Origin: an uncultured Clostridia bacterium
GTDB taxonomy: Bacteria > Bacillota > Clostridia > Oscillospirales > Oscillospiraceae
Direction: 5' to 3'
DNA: 25,756 nucleotides
NCBI GenBank assembly: GCA_937892865.1
Contig: CALBJG010000039.1
Location: forward strand, 1-25,756
The notes beneath the pieces are model-generated. The model worked only from the letters and a program-made list of their open reading frames with translations, had not been told where the DNA came from and did no database searches. Both the position numbers and the translations under genes were made by a program. Positions 1 to 7,038 of this stretch are shown here, in pieces. The first letter of the stretch is position 1, and the number at the start of each line of letters is the position of its first letter.

Positions 1-56
1 AGCGTTAAAACACTCGCTTAGGAGGCGGACGCTCTATCCTGCTGAGCTACTGGGGC
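1..56 (-). tRNA. tRNA-Arg (anticodon CCU), 3' part cut off by the window edge
   Basis: Read on the minus strand from 56 downwards, the acceptor 5' strand GCCCCAG is followed by TA, a D arm with stem GCTC/GAGC and loop AGCAGGATA, and an anticodon loop CTCCTAA, giving anticodon CCT (Arg, AGG codon). The variable region and the start of a T stem run off the left edge. The anticodon stem TCCGC/GCGAG has one C-A mismatch at the second pair, which is unusual. The T arm and acceptor 3' strand cannot be inspected, so a degenerate tRNA is not excluded. A near-consensus promoter just upstream supports a functional gene. Confidence 0.8.
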
Positions 57-68
57 GTGTACCTTTGC

Positions 69-97
69 ATTGTACCTAAAATAGCGGCAGGTGTCAA
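69..97 (-). promoter_or_regulatory. sigma-A promoter of the tRNA-Arg gene
   Basis: On the minus strand TTGACA (92-97) and TACAAT (69-74) are separated by 17 bp. The expected start of transcription is about 6 nt before the mature tRNA 5' end at 56. Confidence 0.8.
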
Positions 98-194
98 CCA
101 AAAAAGAATTTTACAGATCGTGGGTTTTCCTTTCATTTTTTACATACGCCTGCATATACTGGATTATGTGCGTGTTTTGAAAGGAGGAATCTTT

Positions 195-275
195 ATGGCA
201 GAATGCAACGATCCTTATGCCGATTTGGAGGACCTGCTCTTTGATGAGGATGCAGGCGGCCCAAGCCAACGATAA
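195..275 (+). CDS. 26-residue acidic small protein, unknown function
   Basis: An ATG at 195 follows a very strong Shine-Dalgarno site (AAAGGAGG, ending about 7 nt before the start) and opens a 26-codon frame. It ends with TAA at 273-275, immediately before an intrinsic terminator. The peptide has eight Asp/Glu and a single basic residue (the final Arg). It contains a short potential amphipathic stretch, YADLEDLLF (residues 8-16). There is no signal peptide or membrane segment. The upstream region holds two weak alternative promoters: TTCATT (132-137) with TATACT (155-160), or TTTACA (139-144) with GATTAT (162-167), each with 17 bp spacing. The unit is self-contained between a divergent tRNA gene and prfB. 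I do not recognise the family. It could be a microprotein or a leader peptide, but the terminator and the separate prfB promoter argue against it being part of the prfB transcript. Confidence 0.6.
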   Translation: MAECNDPYADLEDLLFDEDAGGPSQR

Positions 276-277
276 AG

Positions 278-304
278 AGCCGGGTTCACCCGGCTTTTAT
301 TTTT
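278..304 (+). terminator. intrinsic terminator after the small ORF
   Basis: AGCCGGGT and ACCCGGCT pair perfectly around a 2-nt loop (279-296) and are followed by a T-rich run (TTTATTTTTTT). It begins 3 nt after the stop codon of the 26-codon ORF. Confidence 0.85.
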
Positions 305-307
305 TTC

Positions 308-336
308 TTTACAGAATGGGGAAATTAGGATATAAT
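308..336 (+). promoter_or_regulatory. promoter of prfB
   Basis: TTTACA (308-313) and TATAAT (331-336) lie 17 bp apart, about 40 nt before the prfB start codon and just after the preceding terminator. Confidence 0.8.
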
Positions 337-375
337 GTTAAGGACTATGCAATAAGAAATGAGGGGAATCCCTAA

Positions 376-1503
376 ATGAATATCGAATTTGATGTATATA
401 AGCAAAAACTGAATGATGTACGCCCCGGTTTGGAAGGCTTGGCAGATTCTCTGAATGTGGAAGGGCTGAAAAATGAATTGGAGCGCCTTCATGCAATGCA
501 GGAGGCTCCCGGTTTTTGGGACGATCCGGAGAAGAGTCAGAAGATCGTGGTCAAGACCAAAAGCGCGGAAACAAAATTGGAGCGTTATGAGCAGATGCTC
601 TCTTCCTGGGACGACTTGATGACCATTTGCGAAATGGCAGCCGAGGAAGACGATGATTCTATGCTGGACGAGTTGAAGGAAGGTTTCCAGAAACTGGCAG
701 ATGATATGGAAACCTGCCGTCTGCAGACTTTGCTCACCGGCACATATGACGGCAATAATGCTATGGTTTCTTTCCAGGCAGGCGCTGGCGGTACCGAGGC
801 GCAGGACTGGTGCCAGATGCTTTACCGTATGTATACCCGCTGGGCAGAGGCACACGGTTACACCTATAAAATTATGGACTATCAAGAGGGCGATGAAGCA
901 GGTCTTAAGTCTGCGGATATTTTGATCGAAGGCGAAAATGCCTACGGTTTCCTGAAAGGGGAGAACGGTGTTCACCGCTTGGTGCGTGTTTCTCCGTTCG
1001 ATGCCAATGCCCGTCGTCAGACCTCTTTTGCCGCTATTGAAGTAATTCCTGACATCCAGGATGACAGCCAGGATGTGGAGATCAAGGCAGAAGACTATGA
1101 AATGCAGGTCTTCCGCTCCTCCGGCGCCGGTGGTCAGCACATCAACAAGACCAGTTCTGCTGTCCGTTTGATCCACAAGGCTACCGGAATCGTGGTCGCT
1201 TGCCAGACAGAGCGCAGCCAGTTCCAAAATAAGGAAAACTGCTTGCGTATGCTCCGGAGCAAACTGGTGGAGATCAAGGAAAGAGAACACTTGGAAAAGA
1301 TCTCCGATATTAAGGGCGTGCAAAAGAAGATCGAGTGGGGCAGCCAGATCCGCAACTATGTGTTTATGCCTTACACCCTGGTCAAAGATACCCGCACCGG
1401 TTGCGAAACATCCAATGTAAACGCCGTTATGGACGGCGCGCTGGATCCCTTTATCAACGCTTATCTGACCTGCGCCGCTACCGGCAACTGGGTCACGAAA
1501 TAA
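376..1503 (+). CDS. prfB: peptide chain release factor 2 (RF2)
   Basis: RF2 recognises UAA and UGA stop codons in the ribosomal A site and triggers peptidyl-tRNA hydrolysis. The 375-residue product has the RF2-specific stop-recognition tripeptide SPF (residues 206-208) and the catalytic GGQ motif (252-254, in SGAGGQHINKTSS). The length is normal for RF2. The start ATG at 376 follows GAGGGG at 361-366. The whole protein is read in one frame. The conserved site where many bacterial prfB genes carry an in-frame UGA and a +1 frameshift (codons 25-26) here reads TCT CTG AAT (448-456), with no stop, so autoregulatory frameshifting appears to be absent. Its own promoter lies at 308-336. Only a weak A/T-rich hairpin (AAAAGC-ACTT-GCTTTT) follows the stop, overlapping the secG promoter. 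Confidence 0.97.
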   Translation: MNIEFDVYKQKLNDVRPGLEGLADSLNVEGLKNELERLHAMQEAPGFWDDPEKSQKIVVKTKSAETKLERYEQMLSSWDDLMTICEMAAEEDDDSMLDELKEGFQKLADDMETCRLQTLLTGTYDGNNAMVSFQAGAGGTEAQDWCQMLYRMYTRWAEAHGYTYKIMDYQEGDEAGLKSADILIEGENAYGFLKGENGVHRLVRVSPFDANARRQTSFAAIEVIPDIQDDSQDVEIKAEDYEMQVFRSSGAGGQHINKTSSAVRLIHKATGIVVACQTERSQFQNKENCLRMLRSKLVEIKEREHLEKISDIKGVQKKIEWGSQIRNYVFMPYTLVKDTRTGCETSNVNAVMDGALDPFINAYLTCAATGNWVTK

Positions 1504-1530
1504 AAAAGCAGAAAATCCCAACAAAAGCAC

Positions 1531-1559
1531 TTGCTTTTTAGGGAATGCTGTGCTATACT
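1531..1559 (+). promoter_or_regulatory. promoter of secG
   Basis: TTGCTT (1531-1536), a 17-bp spacer and TATACT (1554-1559), with an extended -10 TGC (1551-1553). It leaves a leader of about 80 nt before secG. Confidence 0.7.
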
Positions 1560-1646
1560 TGATTGGCTATTGAATAATTGCGTGAAAAACGCAGATATAC
1601 GAATTTCGGCTTGCGATGCAGGCAATGCCGGAGGGAGGTTAGAAAA

Positions 1647-1883
1647 ATGGAAGTCGTAAAGATCATCCTCACTGTTTTGGAGGTTATCGCCAGCCTTGCG
1701 CTGATCGTTGTTGTTCTGCTGCAGTCCGGTAAGGAAGAGGGTCTGGGCGCTATCTCCGGCAACTCTGATTCTTATATGAGCAGAAACGGCGCCAGCAGTC
1801 TGGATCAGAAACTGGCCGCCGCTACCAAGTGGGTCGCATTGGCTTGGATCCTGCTGACTTTGGGCTTGAGCCTGGTTCACTAA
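1647..1883 (+). CDS. secG: preprotein translocase subunit SecG
   Basis: SecG is the small accessory subunit of the SecYEG protein-conducting channel in the cytoplasmic membrane. The 78-residue product has the expected two hydrophobic segments (about residues 5-23 and 57-75) joined by a Gly/Ser-rich loop beginning LLQSGKEEGLGAISG, the signature region of the family. The ATG at 1647 is chosen because GGGAGG (1634-1639) sits at normal distance. An upstream in-frame ATG at 1578 would add a basic 23-residue leader not expected for SecG. The gene is monocistronic, with a promoter at 1531-1559 and a strong terminator directly after it. Confidence 0.93.
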   Translation: MEVVKIILTVLEVIASLALIVVVLLQSGKEEGLGAISGNSDSYMSRNGASSLDQKLAAATKWVALAWILLTLGLSLVH

Positions 1884-1892
1884 TCAAAAGAG

Positions 1893-1925
1893 AAGACCAC
1901 AGAGAGGGATCTCTGTGGTCTTTTT
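1893..1925. terminator. terminator of secG, probably shared with the convergent gene
   Basis: AGACCACAGAGA and TCTCTGTGGTCT form a near-perfect stem followed by a T run on the plus strand. Read on the minus strand the same stem is followed by TTCTCTTTTG, so it may also terminate the convergent glycosidase-like gene ending at 1931. Confidence 0.88.
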
Positions 1926-1930
1926 ATGTT

Positions 1931-2875
1931 TTACGGCTCGAAAAATGCTTTCAGAAATTCGTGCATACCGCCTTCATAGCAGGCTTCCGCTAAAAATTCA
2001 TGACCTTTTTGGTCGCCCCAACTGTAGTAAATAATCGTTCTGCCCAAATACTCGCACAATTCCATGTCGCTGTTGTTTACATTCAGCGCATCTTCGATTC
2101 TTTGGCGGTCCTCCGGTGTCAGGAAAGGACTGCCGATTTTTTTATCTTCCGCGTCATCGTACATAAGGACCGGGTTAATGGGACTATACTCCCAGTCGAT
2201 CAGGTCTTTGGATCTTGCAACGCTGTTGGCGTAGCGATGCTCGGGATAGGCCTCCAGATAGCCAACATAATAAAAGGGGTCGCCGTCAAAGGTATATAGC
2301 GCAGGACTTCCGGCATAGCGGTCTTTTTGGAAAACGCATTCGCTGGGGGTCAGCGTCCAGTTGGTCAGATCTTTAGAGTTCATAAACCGGAAAGTAAAGG
2401 ATTTACCGCATTCTTCCACAGGTCTGCTGATCTCGATCAAAAGGGTGTAAGTGTCGTTCATTTTCGCAATATTCATATTGAATATTCTCCACCCGGGAAG
2501 ATATACTTCCGAATATTGCTCCCAATGGACAAGATCCTGAGAGCGGAAGAATAAGAGTCGGTCACTGCCCCAGGTTTTGCTTGCGCCGGTTACTACATAC
2601 ATGGTATCGCCTTCGGCATAAGGGAAACCGAAAGTGCAGCCTTCTGCAAACAGAGGTGTCGAAGTATTGGTGCGGACGTGAATGAAGCGCAGGCAGGGAA
2701 GGTCATCCAGATCCTGCCAATGCTCCGGTACACTGCCGGAGGTAAAACTCTTTCTTCTTACCACTTCGAATCGGTATAGTTCACCCTTATATACCAGCGG
2801 CGTAGTTTCAACGATGTTGTTACAACTGATCGTGCCCAATTTCCGAATCAACGGTTTTTTAGGATATGCTTGCAT
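1931..2875 (-). CDS. five-bladed beta-propeller glycoside hydrolase-like protein (GH43/GH130-type fold)
   Basis: The 314-residue product has the recurrent blade pattern of the GH43/GH62/GH68/GH130 beta-propeller enzymes: repeated segments of the type RSQDLVHWEQ, NSKDLTNWTL and RSKDLIDWEY, each followed by acidic and aromatic residues (for example GSPALYTFDGDPFYYVGY). These enzymes act on plant or host glycans, but I cannot assign catalytic residues or a substrate. There is no signal peptide, so a cytoplasmic role on imported oligosaccharides is likely. The start ATG at 2875 follows GCAGGTGA. The frame extends 39 codons further upstream, but that stretch runs through the promoter and is rejected. 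A promoter sits at 2902-2930. The gene stands alone, without transporters or other carbohydrate genes beside it. GH43-like versus GH130-like assignment is uncertain. Confidence 0.75.
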   Translation of the reverse strand: MQAYPKKPLIRKLGTISCNNIVETTPLVYKGELYRFEVVRRKSFTSGSVPEHWQDLDDLPCLRFIHVRTNTSTPLFAEGCTFGFPYAEGDTMYVVTGASKTWGSDRLLFFRSQDLVHWEQYSEVYLPGWRIFNMNIAKMNDTYTLLIEISRPVEECGKSFTFRFMNSKDLTNWTLTPSECVFQKDRYAGSPALYTFDGDPFYYVGYLEAYPEHRYANSVARSKDLIDWEYSPINPVLMYDDAEDKKIGSPFLTPEDRQRIEDALNVNNSDMELCEYLGRTIIYYSWGDQKGHEFLAEACYEGGMHEFLKAFFEP

Positions 2876-2901
2876 ATTATCACCTGCTTTCAGTTTTTCC
2901 C

Positions 2902-2930
2902 ATTCTATCACACACATATTGAAAAGTAAA
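2902..2930 (-). promoter_or_regulatory. promoter of the beta-propeller glycosidase-like gene
   Basis: On the minus strand TTTACT (2925-2930) and TAGAAT (2902-2907) are 17 bp apart, about 27 nt before the ATG. Confidence 0.65.
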
Positions 2931-3005
2931 TATAAGACGGGAAAATTTTTTACTAAAACGGAAATATATATAATGAAACTGTTTTGCAGCATTCTGTATA
3001 ATTGG

Positions 3006-3035
3006 TTAGACTTTTGGGTGGTTTTGTGCTACAAT
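3006..3035 (+). promoter_or_regulatory. promoter of pepD
   Basis: TTAGAC (3006-3011), an 18-bp spacer and TACAAT (3030-3035) with a TGC extension just before it, about 30 nt before the pepD start. A second TATAAT-like box lies at about 2997 but has no good -35. Confidence 0.6.
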
Positions 3036-3065
3036 ACCTCTATCTGTCTGCAAGGAGCGATAATA

Positions 3066-4508
3066 ATGAAAGCAATTCGTTTGGAAGGCTTAGAGCCTGC
3101 GTCAGTATTTGGCTATTTTGAAAAACTCTGTTCCATTCCCCACGGCTCGGGAAATACCAAGGCTATCAGCGATTATTTGGTATCCTTTGCCAAAGAGCAG
3201 GGGCTGAAATATATGCAGGACAGCCTAAATAATGTGATTCTTTTTGGCGATGCCACACCCGGCTATGAAGACCATGCGCCCGTGATCCTGCAAGGCCATA
3301 TGGATATGGTCTGCGAAAAGGACGAAGACTGTCCCATCAATATGGAAACAGACGGTCTGGATGTGACCCACGATGGGGAGTATGTTTTTGCAAAAGGAAC
3401 GACTTTAGGCGGCGATAACGGCATTGCTGTGGCCTGGGCGTTGGCGATTTTGGCGGATAAGACCATTCCTCATCCACCGCTGGAAGTGATCATCACGGTA
3501 GATGAAGAGACCGGTATGGACGGCGCTACAGGTATCGACCTGTCAATGATCAAGGGAAGAACGATGCTGAATCTGGATTCAGAAGATGAAGGCGTATTTA
3601 CCGTGTCCTGCGCCGGTGGCGCAAGGGGTACTATCTCTCTGCCGGTGGAAAGAAGAGTGGTCTACGGACCTTGCGTCCGGCTGACCGTGGAAGGTCTGCA
3701 GGGTGGTCACTCCGGTGTGGAGATCCACAAAAACCGGGCAAACGCCAACAAGGTAATGGGCGAATTTTTAAGCCGTGTGCAGAAACTGATGCCGCTGTGT
3801 ATCACCAAACTGCAAGGTGGCGCCAAGGATAACGCCATTCCCCGTTCCTGCCAGGTGACCTTGGTGGCTATGGGTATGTATATCGAGCGGATCAATGATA
3901 TTGCCGAGCAATTGCAAAAAGAGATCCGGGAAAACTATGATGAGCCGGAAGCCATTGTCCGTGGCGATGACGTGGATGCGCTGGGCGGCAATGCCCTCAC
4001 TACCCAGTCTACCGACAAAGTGATCGCGCTGCTGAATGCTGCGCCCAACGGTGTGCAAAGTTGGAGTCAGGACATTGATGGCTTGGTACAGACCAGCCTG
4101 AACCTGGGGATTGTGTCACTGGATGAGGAACTGACAATGACATTTGCTGTCCGCAGCAGCGTCAACGAAGAAAAACGGGAACTTTTGGACCGTCTGGCGC
4201 AACTGGCAAAGTTCTATGACGGCAATTACAGCGAAAAGGGCGATTACCCGGCCTGGGAGTATCGGAAAGATTCTCCGTTGCGGGATGCGGCTGTTTCGCT
4301 GTTTGGTAAGATGTTCGGCAAAGAGCCGGTAGTCACCGCCATCCACGCCGGTTTGGAGTGCGGCCTCTTTAGCGAAAAACTGCCGGGGCTGGATTGTATC
4401 TCCTTTGGACCGGATATGAAAGATATCCACACCAGCCGGGAAAAACTGAGCATCGCCTCTACAGAGCGCACATGGCAGTTTATCCTGGAATTGTTAAAGC
4501 AACTGTAA
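3066..4508 (+). CDS. pepD: aminoacyl-histidine dipeptidase (M20C, PepD family)
   Basis: This is a zinc-dependent cytoplasmic dipeptidase of the M20 family (Xaa-His dipeptidase, carnosinase-type) that releases amino acids from imported dipeptides. The 480-residue product is full length. Metal and catalytic motifs are visible in order: HMDMV (His78, Asp80), GGDNG (Asp117), the general-base pair in DEETG (Glu147-Glu148), and a distal His in the C-terminal metal site (DIHTSRE). The lid/dimerisation domain with GGHSG lies in the middle. The start ATG at 3066 is preceded by AAGGAG. An in-frame extension upstream runs through the promoter and is not coding. A strong terminator follows the stop codon by a few bases. 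Confidence 0.95.
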   Translation: MKAIRLEGLEPASVFGYFEKLCSIPHGSGNTKAISDYLVSFAKEQGLKYMQDSLNNVILFGDATPGYEDHAPVILQGHMDMVCEKDEDCPINMETDGLDVTHDGEYVFAKGTTLGGDNGIAVAWALAILADKTIPHPPLEVIITVDEETGMDGATGIDLSMIKGRTMLNLDSEDEGVFTVSCAGGARGTISLPVERRVVYGPCVRLTVEGLQGGHSGVEIHKNRANANKVMGEFLSRVQKLMPLCITKLQGGAKDNAIPRSCQVTLVAMGMYIERINDIAEQLQKEIRENYDEPEAIVRGDDVDALGGNALTTQSTDKVIALLNAAPNGVQSWSQDIDGLVQTSLNLGIVSLDEELTMTFAVRSSVNEEKRELLDRLAQLAKFYDGNYSEKGDYPAWEYRKDSPLRDAAVSLFGKMFGKEPVVTAIHAGLECGLFSEKLPGLDCISFGPDMKDIHTSREKLSIASTERTWQFILELLKQL

Positions 4509-4509
4509 G

Positions 4510-4543
4510 AAAAATGACCTGTCGGCAGACAGGTCATTTTTTT
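4510..4543. terminator. bidirectional terminator shared by pepD and the convergent flippase gene
   Basis: ATGACCTGTC and GACAGGTCAT pair perfectly around GGCA, flanked by an A run on the left and a T run on the right, so it works in both directions. The stop codon of the minus-strand flippase gene (4534-4536) is inside the stem. Confidence 0.9.
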
Positions 4544-6012
4544 ATGAGATTTTTCAGCCAAAGGACATCTTCTTTTCCAATAATGCCAAGCAGAGAAAGA
4601 AGACTCAATAAAATCCCTAAGTAACAGACACATCGCAAAATACCGTTGGAAACGCCGACAGACAGCCAAATTGCAGGGATTTCCGCAGATAGAGCCAGCA
4701 AAGGAATGAACCAGTGTATTTGCACGCGGGAAATTTTGACTAACCGCCGTAAACTCAGACCGAAGTTGATCAAATGGGTCAAAAGAAAACTGAAAAAGTA
4801 ACCCATCATTCCATACCGGGGAAGCAGAAGAAACAGCAGCGCCACATCCATTGCAGAGGTGAAAATGTTATAGCGGACGCAAGATTTTTGCTGTCCCAAT
4901 CCTTTTGTCATAGCATCAGTTACCGCATCACAGTAAAGCATAGGGATCAAAAGGGCGTAAAGCCGTAGATATCGGCCGGCTTCCAAACTGCCGTAAAGGT
5001 TTTGACATAAAGATTCTGCAAGGAGGAATTCCAAGCCGCAGAAAATACAGCCGTAAAGCATTGCTACTTTTAAAGAGCGCGTCACCAAATACCGGATCCG
5101 TTGATCGCTTCCTGCGGCGTTGCACCGGGCAAGTTCCGGGATCAACAGTTCATTCAGTCCAAAGAGAATTGCCGCCGGGAACATTAAAATGGGAAACACC
5201 ATACCGCAAACCATACCGAAGTCTGCCAATGGGTCAGCAGTGCCCCGGTAAAGCGCCAACCGTTTGGGAACCATTAAGTTCTCTGTGGTGGATATCCCGG
5301 CTTTCAAATCGTCTGCCAAAGCCAATGGCAGCGCAATTTGGAAAAGGCGATGTCTGATAGGGATCTTTTGTGAAACAGGCGCCCTTTCCCGTAGCCGCAG
5401 AACGAGCAGACAACCAAAAGTCAATAAAACCCCTGCGCCACTGCCTAAAACCACCGCGCAGCAGGCTCGCCCAGGGTCTTGTCCTGCCCAAAAGGTCAGC
5501 ATTCCCATTGTTATAGCCATAGAGAGTAACTGTTCTATGATCTCTACAGCCGCCAGCGTTCCAATGCGGTTGGCGGCGGTGAAGTAGCCGGTCATAACGC
5601 CACAAAGGCAATTGACCGGCAAAAAGATCGCCAGCAACCGAATCGCCGTTACAGTGCTGCTGTCGCCGATCCAGTTTTGGGCAAGGGCAGGGGCGAAACC
5701 GTATAACCCCACTGCCACCGCGCTGCTGCACAGAATACTGTAAAGAAAGCACCCGGACAGCACCCAGATCACATTGCCAGGTCGTTTCTTCCCCAGTTCC
5801 TCAGCGGTGAGGTACATAGTCGCGGTGCGAATGCCTGCGATCCCGGCGGTCATTGCCATCCCACCAACGGACAGTACCAATTGTAAAAGCCCCACGCCTG
5901 CGGCGCCGATCCGCCCGGAAACATAAACCTGAAAAGAGGTGGATACCAACCGCAAAAGCAAATTAACGCCCGTAAGCAGTAAAGCACTGTGAAACATAGA
6001 CTTAGCGCGCAA
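4534..6012 (-). CDS. SpoVB/MurJ-like polysaccharide or lipid-linked precursor flippase (MOP superfamily)
   Basis: The 492-residue product is an integral membrane protein with about 12-14 hydrophobic segments. The N-terminus (ALLLTGVNLLLRLVSTSFQVYVSGRIGAAGVGLLQL) resembles that of SpoVB-type members of the MOP flippase superfamily, which move lipid-linked glycans across the membrane. SpoVB itself acts in spore cortex formation. The most likely start is a TTG at 6012: a GGGGGG Shine-Dalgarno (6021-6026) is 8 nt upstream and the resulting N-terminus aligns with SpoVB. The first internal ATG (5997) has no ribosome binding site. That Shine-Dalgarno lies in the 3' arm of the nth terminator, so expression must involve read-through and opening of the hairpin, or a promoter I cannot see. 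Assignment to SpoVB rather than another flippase is tentative. Confidence 0.8.
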   Translation of the reverse strand: MRAKSMFHSALLLTGVNLLLRLVSTSFQVYVSGRIGAAGVGLLQLVLSVGGMAMTAGIAGIRTATMYLTAEELGKKRPGNVIWVLSGCFLYSILCSSAVAVGLYGFAPALAQNWIGDSSTVTAIRLLAIFLPVNCLCGVMTGYFTAANRIGTLAAVEIIEQLLSMAITMGMLTFWAGQDPGRACCAVVLGSGAGVLLTFGCLLVLRLRERAPVSQKIPIRHRLFQIALPLALADDLKAGISTTENLMVPKRLALYRGTADPLADFGMVCGMVFPILMFPAAILFGLNELLIPELARCNAAGSDQRIRYLVTRSLKVAMLYGCIFCGLEFLLAESLCQNLYGSLEAGRYLRLYALLIPMLYCDAVTDAMTKGLGQQKSCVRYNIFTSAMDVALLFLLLPRYGMMGYFFSFLLTHLINFGLSLRRLVKISRVQIHWFIPLLALSAEIPAIWLSVGVSNGILRCVCYLGILLSLLSLLGIIGKEDVLWLKNLIKK

Positions 6013-6054
6013 AAAAAGATCCCCCCTTGTCCAAACTTATGCGGACAAGGGGGG
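6011..6054 (-). terminator. terminator of nth whose 3' arm is the flippase ribosome binding site
   Basis: The 12-bp arms CCCCCCTTGTCC (6021-6032 on the plus strand) and GGACAAGGGGGG (6043-6054) are perfectly complementary with a 10-nt loop. On the minus strand the stem is followed by ATC and seven T. The GGGGGG of the 3' arm is the only Shine-Dalgarno for the TTG start at 6012, and the T run abuts that start codon. Confidence 0.85.
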
Positions 6055-6062
6055 CGATATGT

Positions 6063-6692
6063 TTATTTACCGGAGAAATAGCGGCAGTGTGCCGCCAGGG
6101 GGCATTCTCCGCACTTGGGATTTCTGGCAGTGCAGATTTCTCTTCCAAACCATACGATCCGGTGGCAGAAGTCACTGCTTTCCTCAGGAGGCAGGACTTT
6201 CCGTAATTGCCGTTCTACCTTTTCCGGTTCTTTGCCTTCGGAAAGACCCAGCCGACCGCAGATGCGGATGCAGTGGGTATCGCAGACCACACTGCCGGGG
6301 ACGGCGTAAATATCGCCCAAAATCAGATTGGCGGTCTTTCTGCCTACACCGGGAAGTTTCAGCAGTTCTTCCATAGTGTCCGGCACTTTGGAATCATAGT
6401 CCCGGATCAGCATTTGACTGGCAAGCACAATGTCCTTTGCCTTTTGTCGGTAGAAACCGCAGGAGTGAATGTAGCCCTCAATATCGGAAATGTTGGCTTC
6501 AGCCAATGCTTCCAGTGTAGGATATGCCGCAAACAGCGCAGGCGTTACCATATTCACCCGGGCATCGGTGCATTGGGCGGCAAGACGCACAGAAAACAAA
6601 AGTTCATAGTCTTTTTTATAGTTCAGCGCGCACAGCGCATCCGGATACCGCGCCTTTAACAGTTCGATAATTGCTTTTGCCCGTTTCTTCAT
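6063..6692 (-). CDS. nth: endonuclease III (DNA glycosylase/AP lyase)
   Basis: This bifunctional base-excision repair enzyme removes oxidised pyrimidines and cleaves the abasic site. The 209-residue protein has the expected helix-hairpin-helix LPGVGRKTANLILG (113-126) containing the catalytic Lys119, the active-site Asp138 in VCDTHCIR, QCTD (40-43) near the N-terminus, and a C-terminal 4Fe-4S cluster with C-x6-C-x2-C-x5-C spacing (Cys187, 194, 197, 203). The start ATG at 6692 follows GGGGGTGG at good distance. The frame continues far upstream through the divergent feoA region and is trimmed. A weak promoter (TTTTCT 6742-6747, TAAAAT 6719-6724 on the minus strand, 17 bp) may drive it. The next gene downstream is the flippase, separated by a terminator. 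Confidence 0.96.
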   Translation of the reverse strand: MKKRAKAIIELLKARYPDALCALNYKKDYELLFSVRLAAQCTDARVNMVTPALFAAYPTLEALAEANISDIEGYIHSCGFYRQKAKDIVLASQMLIRDYDSKVPDTMEELLKLPGVGRKTANLILGDIYAVPGSVVCDTHCIRICGRLGLSEGKEPEKVERQLRKVLPPEESSDFCHRIVWFGREICTARNPKCGECPLAAHCRYFSGK

Positions 6693-6758
6693 AAGGCCAC
6701 CCCCTAAAACTTTTCTCCATTTTACCACAAAAACCGTCAAAAGAAAAGACCCATCCTT

Positions 6759-6788
6759 TTGCACAAAAAGAAAAGATATGGATAAAAT
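6759..6788 (+). promoter_or_regulatory. promoter of feoAB
   Basis: TTGCAC (6759-6764), an 18-bp spacer and TAAAAT (6783-6788) precede feoA by about 28 nt. I saw no clear Fur or DtxR-type palindrome overlapping it. Confidence 0.6.
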
Positions 6789-6815
6789 GGCGTAGAAGTA
6801 TTTGGAGGGATCGAT

Positions 6816-7037
6816 ATGGGTTTGGATCAAGTGAAATTGGGTGTGCCGGTGGTGGTAGGGAAGATCTGCGCGGACAGCAAAACGAAAAACAGAATGCAGG
6901 CTTTCGGCCTTGTGCCGGGAACGGAGGTGTTGTGCCGTTATCGCAGTCCCGGAGGAAAAGTAACGGCGCTTTCTTTCCGGGGAATGGTTCTGGCAATGCG
7001 TACCCGGGATCTTGATAAGATCCGGGTACAGTGCTGA
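6816..7037 (+). CDS. feoA: ferrous iron transport protein A
   Basis: FeoA is a small cytoplasmic SH3-like protein that associates with the FeoB iron transporter. The 73-residue product has the family pattern: an MQAFGLVPGTEV segment in the middle, and the C-terminal GGKVTALSFRGMVLAMRTRDLDKIRV. TTGGAGGG lies 8-13 nt before the ATG. It ends one base before the feoB start, so the two are cotranscribed. No FeoC is seen nearby. Confidence 0.92.
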   Translation: MGLDQVKLGVPVVVGKICADSKTKNRMQAFGLVPGTEVLCRYRSPGGKVTALSFRGMVLAMRTRDLDKIRVQC

Positions 7038-7038
7038 T

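Noticed and set aside
325..1530. 401-codon minus-strand frame opposite prfB
   Set aside because: It is antisense to a complete RF2 with GGQ and SPF motifs and starts within the secG promoter region.
1560..1646. Structured leader or riboswitch before secG
   Set aside because: Only a 4-bp hairpin (GCGT-AACGC type) is seen, and no known riboswitch core could be matched.
6693..6815. Fur- or DtxR-type iron box in the nth/feoA intergenic region
   Set aside because: I looked for a palindrome over the feoA promoter, but only A-rich sequence without a convincing 19-bp inverted repeat is present.
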